Source of the DNA: Desulfurococcales archaeon
GTDB taxonomy: Archaea > Thermoproteota > Thermoprotei_A > Sulfolobales > Desulfurococcaceae
Length of the DNA stretch: 8,915 nt
Direction: 5' to 3'
NCBI GenBank assembly: GCA_027028805.1
Contig: JALVHX010000200.1
Coordinates: 1-8,915 of the forward strand
The position numbers and the translations under genes were made by a program. This document shows positions 6,693 to 8,915 of the stretch, one piece after another. Each line of letters opens with the position of its first letter. Within the stretch, counting starts at the first letter, position 1. Below the pieces are notes generated by a model that did not search any database, was not told the origin of the DNA, and saw nothing but the letters and a program-made list of their open reading frames with translations.

Positions 6693-6986
6693 CTAGTCAC
6701 CCAGCTCTCTCCTGGCGAGGTGTTTCGATACATACATGTCGAGGAGATACGCCCAGAGCACCAATGGCAAAGCCCCGACGGCGAGGAAGGGTGAGCCGCA
6801 GAGCATGCTGAACAAGACTATGAAGACTGCTAGGTCGTAGCTCAGCACGTCCACCGCCAGGACTATATCTGGCAGCGTGGGGCCCTTGACGACGCGGATG
6901 AAGTAGAGCAGGGAGGCCACTATAAACAGCCCCATGGCCAGGCCCAGCACCTGCTCCGTGACACCCGGGGGCGGGACCAGGGACAC
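6693..6986 (-). CDS. mnhF: MnhF/MrpF (MbhB-like) antiporter-type subunit
   Basis: This is the small three-helix MnhF subunit. From GTG 6986 it is 97 residues, close to the usual size. The signature is RVVKGPTLPDIVLAVDVLS (31-49), with the conserved GPT-x-PD and an A-x-D motif, followed by hydrophobic helices at about 50-64 and 67-86. The frame is open back to 7046, inside the NuoI-like gene, which would add 20 residues of Ala/Glu-rich sequence absent from the family. GTG 6986 has GGGGTGA seven bases upstream and lies just after the NuoI-like stop at 7004, so I prefer it. It begins the Mrp-like block of the operon. Confidence 0.93.
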   Translation of the reverse strand: MSLVPPPGVTEQVLGLAMGLFIVASLLYFIRVVKGPTLPDIVLAVDVLSYDLAVFIVLFSMLCGSPFLAVGALPLVLWAYLLDMYVSKHLARRELGD

Positions 6987-6993
6987 CTCGGCG

Positions 6994-7000
6994 TCACCCC
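6994..7000 (-). promoter_or_regulatory. Ribosome-binding site deciding the mnhF start
   Basis: GGGGTGA on the minus strand lies 7 bases before GTG 6986 and just after the NuoI-like stop codon, arguing against the upstream start at 7046. Confidence 0.6.
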
Positions 7001-7003
7001 GCG

Positions 7004-7468
7004 CTACTTCTTCCCCTTCGGCGGCGGAGAGGGCGGAGGCCGCCACGTCTCCTTGCTCAGCGTCACCCTGTATTCTCCCGGCGGGGGCTGGGCTAGGTCC
7101 TGGGGTGTGTAGAGCGTCGACGCCTTGTCCTCTGTTATCAGGTGCTCCATGGTGTAATCAGTCATTTTGAGGGCGCCGGTCGGACACGCCTCGACGCAGA
7201 GGCCGCAGTAGGTGCACCTGCTATAGTCTATGCCGGGGAATATCTTGAGCCTGTTCTTGGGGTACTCGCCCTCCACCCTATACATCTTGATAGCGTCCGC
7301 GGGGCAGGCCAGCTGGCACGCCCTGCAGCCAATACAGGTATCCATATCCAGTATATGCCGCGCCCTGGTGGCGGGCGTGGTAAACGCTTTCTCCTTATAG
7401 GGATACATGCGGGTGTAGGGTTTGCGGAAGACGTATTTGAGCCCGAGCATTATTTGTCTGAGAACCAT
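7004..7468 (-). CDS. nuoI: NuoI/MbhN-like 2x[4Fe-4S] ferredoxin-type subunit
   Basis: Peripheral-arm electron-entry or transfer subunit with two [4Fe-4S] clusters. The ligands are C45, C48, C51 and C55 (CIGCRACQLACP) and C85, C88, C91 and C95 (CTYCGLCVEACP), the classic pair of CxxCxxCxxxCP motifs. In complex I, Mbh and Mbx this protein passes electrons from ferredoxin or the dehydrogenase toward NuoB. An amphipathic N-terminus (1-30) is typical for contact with the membrane arm. The tail is rich in proline and lysine (QPPPGEY at 127-133, PPPSPPPKGKK at the end). ATG 7468 is preceded by GGAGGAGGTG, but at 11 bases, longer than for its neighbours. It lies 24 bases after the NuoD-like gene. In Pyrococcus Mbh the equivalent gene is last, but here it is directly after the large subunit. 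Confidence 0.96.
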   Translation of the reverse strand: MVLRQIMLGLKYVFRKPYTRMYPYKEKAFTTPATRARHILDMDTCIGCRACQLACPADAIKMYRVEGEYPKNRLKIFPGIDYSRCTYCGLCVEACPTGALKMTDYTMEHLITEDKASTLYTPQDLAQPPPGEYRVTLSKETWRPPPSPPPKGKK

Positions 7469-7492
7469 TTCGCGGTAAGCACCTCCTCCAGA

Positions 7493-8611
7493 TCACCTAT
7501 CTATGTCGGGGGCGCAGGGGTCGAGGCTTCCGAGGAGTATGGGGAGATCCGCCACCATTATCTCCTCGTTCGCCACGATGTGTTTGAGGATCGTTGTCAG
7601 GGTGGGGAACGTGGGGCCGCGGAACTTTATCCTGTAGGGTGCTAGGGGCTTGGCTTTGGGGTTGGGGGCCGCTGAGACGAGGTGTGCTATGAATTCTCCG
7701 CGGGCGCTCTCAACTCTCCCGATTCCCTCTCCCTGGGGTATGCTTGGCGGGAGCCTCCACCTGTAGGGGCCATCCATCGGCATCTTCTCCACCGCCTGCC
7801 GGATTATATCCATGCTGATATACATCTCCCTTAGCCTCACGAGAGCCCTGTCGTACGCGTCGCCGTACTCGCCGACAGGTATCTCGAAGTCTATTTCGCC
7901 GTAGGCGTCGTATCTCAGCATCTTTCTTAGATCGTATTTTACGCCGCTTCCGCGGAGATTGGGGCCCGTGGCCCCCAGCCTCACCGCGTCAGATGCCTTG
8001 AGCCTCGCCACGTCCCGTGCTCTTGCCTCGAAGACGGGGTGGTGGAAGAACCCCTTGTCGAGATCCCTTATCAGGGGCTCTATGTGTCTAAGCGTCTTCA
8101 GTGTCTTTTCCTTGAAGTCACCGGGTATGTTCCACCGGACGCCGCCTGGGAAAATATAGTGGTGGTATATCCTGTGGCCCGCGACGTAGTCGAACCATTT
8201 GAGTATCTCCTCGCGGGCCGCTATGGCCCAGGAGGTGGCGTAGCGAGCGGCTATCGGGCCCGCGAAATGCATCATCCAGAGGAGGTGGCTGGCGAGCCTG
8301 CTGAACTCCGCCACTATGACGCGTATATACTTGGCCTTCTCCGGGGCCTCAACCCCGAAAACCTGCTCTAGGGCGTGCGTGAAGGTCAGCTCCACGTGAT
8401 CCGGGTCCTCGACGCATATCCTGGCAGACATCACTAGGTCCATGTCCCATCGACGATACTCCATCATTTTCTCGAAGCCCCTGTGGAGGAAGCCGGGTAT
8501 AAGCTCTATGTCCAGTACGCGCTCGCCGTCGACTATCAGCCTGAACCCCACGTTGCCCGGGGCCCCGGGGTGCTGGGGGCCTAGGAATACTGTGAGTGAT
8601 CTACCCGTCAT
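7493..8611 (-). CDS. nuoD: NuoD/MbxL-like large subunit with incomplete [NiFe] ligand set
   Basis: This 372-residue protein is related to NuoD and the catalytic large subunit of membrane-bound [NiFe] hydrogenases. Family landmarks are GPQHPGAPGN (11-20), PGFLHRGFEK (39-48), LASHLLW (106-112) and LGATGPNLRGSGVKYDLR (212-229). In hydrogenases two CxxC pairs hold the nickel. Here the first is RICVED (64-69) with only C66, and the second is DPCAPD (364-369) with only C366. The second cysteine of each pair is aspartate (D69, D369). True NuoD lacks all four, so this is an intermediate pattern like that reported for Mbx/Mbs sulfur reductases. A Ni-dependent hydrogenase is therefore unlikely. ATG 8611 overlaps the NuoC-like stop (ATGA), with GGGTGAG five bases upstream. 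Confidence 0.95.
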   Translation of the reverse strand: MTGRSLTVFLGPQHPGAPGNVGFRLIVDGERVLDIELIPGFLHRGFEKMMEYRRWDMDLVMSARICVEDPDHVELTFTHALEQVFGVEAPEKAKYIRVIVAEFSRLASHLLWMMHFAGPIAARYATSWAIAAREEILKWFDYVAGHRIYHHYIFPGGVRWNIPGDFKEKTLKTLRHIEPLIRDLDKGFFHHPVFEARARDVARLKASDAVRLGATGPNLRGSGVKYDLRKMLRYDAYGEIDFEIPVGEYGDAYDRALVRLREMYISMDIIRQAVEKMPMDGPYRWRLPPSIPQGEGIGRVESARGEFIAHLVSAAPNPKAKPLAPYRIKFRGPTFPTLTTILKHIVANEEIMVADLPILLGSLDPCAPDIDR

Positions 8612-8915
8612 TGTTTCTCACCCTTCCCGCTCTTCTCCGCGCCCACGGGGCCGCTGTAGCCGCCCAGGCTGCGCCACTGGACTGGTCTCTCGTAGCGTTT
8701 TCCTCCATAGTATTCCTCTAGCACGAATTTCCTCGTGTCAACGTCTTTGCGGAGCGGCGGAGGCCCCTCCCAGTTGTCTTCCAGTATCCATTTCCTCAGC
8801 CCGTCGTGTCCGTTGAACCTTACGCCGAAGAACTCGTAGGCCTCGATCTCCTGGTAGTAGGCGAGGGGGTATATGTCGGAGACAGTGTCTATGACGGGGT
8901 TGTCGCGGGATAGCT
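8608..8915 (-). CDS. nuoC: NuoC/MbhK-like subunit, C-terminal part, cut by window edge
   Basis: The last 101 residues of a NuoC (30-kDa) family protein are visible, read in frame from 8913 to a TGA at 8608. NuoC packs against NuoD in the peripheral arm. The conserved C-terminal signature is present: YYQEIEAYEFFGVRFNGHDG (residues 19-38 of the visible part), the counterpart of the family's WxERExxDxFGxxFxGHP, then EDNWEGPPPLRKDVD (45-59), the counterpart of LPEDWEG-x-PLRKD. About 40 further residues, rich in charged residues and glycine, follow the usual end. The gene overlaps the NuoD-like gene by four bases. Its N-terminus, and any NuoB-like gene, lie beyond the right edge. Confidence 0.93.
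   Translation of the reverse strand, partial: LSRDNPVIDTVSDIYPLAYYQEIEAYEFFGVRFNGHDGLRKWILEDNWEGPPPLRKDVDTRKFVLEEYYGGKRYERPVQWRSLGGYSGPVGAEKSGKGEKQ

Noticed and set aside
4237..7046. A free-standing Mrp sodium/proton antiporter operon
   Set aside because: MnhA and MnhD are not present, and the Mrp-like genes are embedded without promoters between the NuoD/NuoI-like and NuoH-like genes. They fit the membrane arm of a redox complex instead.
7142..7645. Long plus-strand open frame opposite the NuoI- and NuoD-like genes
   Set aside because: It lies entirely opposite two strongly conserved genes, shows no family motif and has composition expected of a codon-bias shadow in GC-rich DNA.
7493..8611. 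Functional [NiFe] hydrogenase large subunit
   Set aside because: Only one cysteine remains in each ligand pair, and the usual C-terminal maturation sequence after DPCxxC is not recognisable.
1..8915. CRISPR array, tRNA or rRNA genes, insertion sequence
   Set aside because: No regularly spaced repeats, cloverleaf-like segments, transposase motifs or terminal repeats were seen. Nearly all the sequence is accounted for by conserved minus-strand genes.

Overview
The window is GC-rich and every gene I can support lies on the minus strand, so it reads right to left. It looks like chromosome of an anaerobic, probably hyperthermophilic archaeon, most likely Thermoproteota/Crenarchaeota. The reasons are: heavy use of ATA and AGG codons; near-universal GGAGGTGA ribosome-binding sites a few bases before the starts; frequent GTG and TTG starts; a TATA-type promoter; and a gene set of the Thermococcales/Desulfurococcales Mbh/Mbx type. 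I cannot name a species.

Region 1 (about 8915 to 2824) is one tightly packed operon of eleven genes for a membrane-bound respiratory complex related to complex I and [NiFe] hydrogenases. It holds a NuoC-like subunit (cut by the window edge), a NuoD-like large subunit, a NuoI-like 2x[4Fe-4S] subunit, then Mrp-antiporter-type membrane subunits (MnhF, MnhG, an MbhD-like DUF4040 protein, an MbhE+MnhB fusion, MnhC, MnhE), a small membrane protein resembling the C-terminal piece of the antiporter-like subunit (MbhI-like), and the NuoH-like linker. The catalytic subunit keeps only one cysteine of each [NiFe]-binding pair. This makes a true hydrogenase unlikely and a ferredoxin-dependent, ion-pumping, sulfur-reducing (Mbx/Mbs-like) complex more likely. 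The NuoB-like subunit and the large MnhD/NuoL-like antiporter subunit are not in the window. They are expected upstream of 8915 or elsewhere.

Region 2 (2684 to about 2823) is a short intergenic region. It has a possible terminator hairpin with a T-run for the operon, a TATA-like box, and a perfect inverted repeat with 11-base arms where transcription of the next unit should begin.

Region 3 (2683 to 1) holds the molybdopterin-binding large subunit of a xanthine dehydrogenase/aldehyde oxidase-family hydroxylase, followed without a gap by the FAD-binding medium subunit (cut by the left edge). The [2Fe-2S] small subunit is not seen. The two units may share the cell's low-potential redox pool, but only proximity suggests that. 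No RNA genes, insertion sequences or CRISPR arrays are visible.
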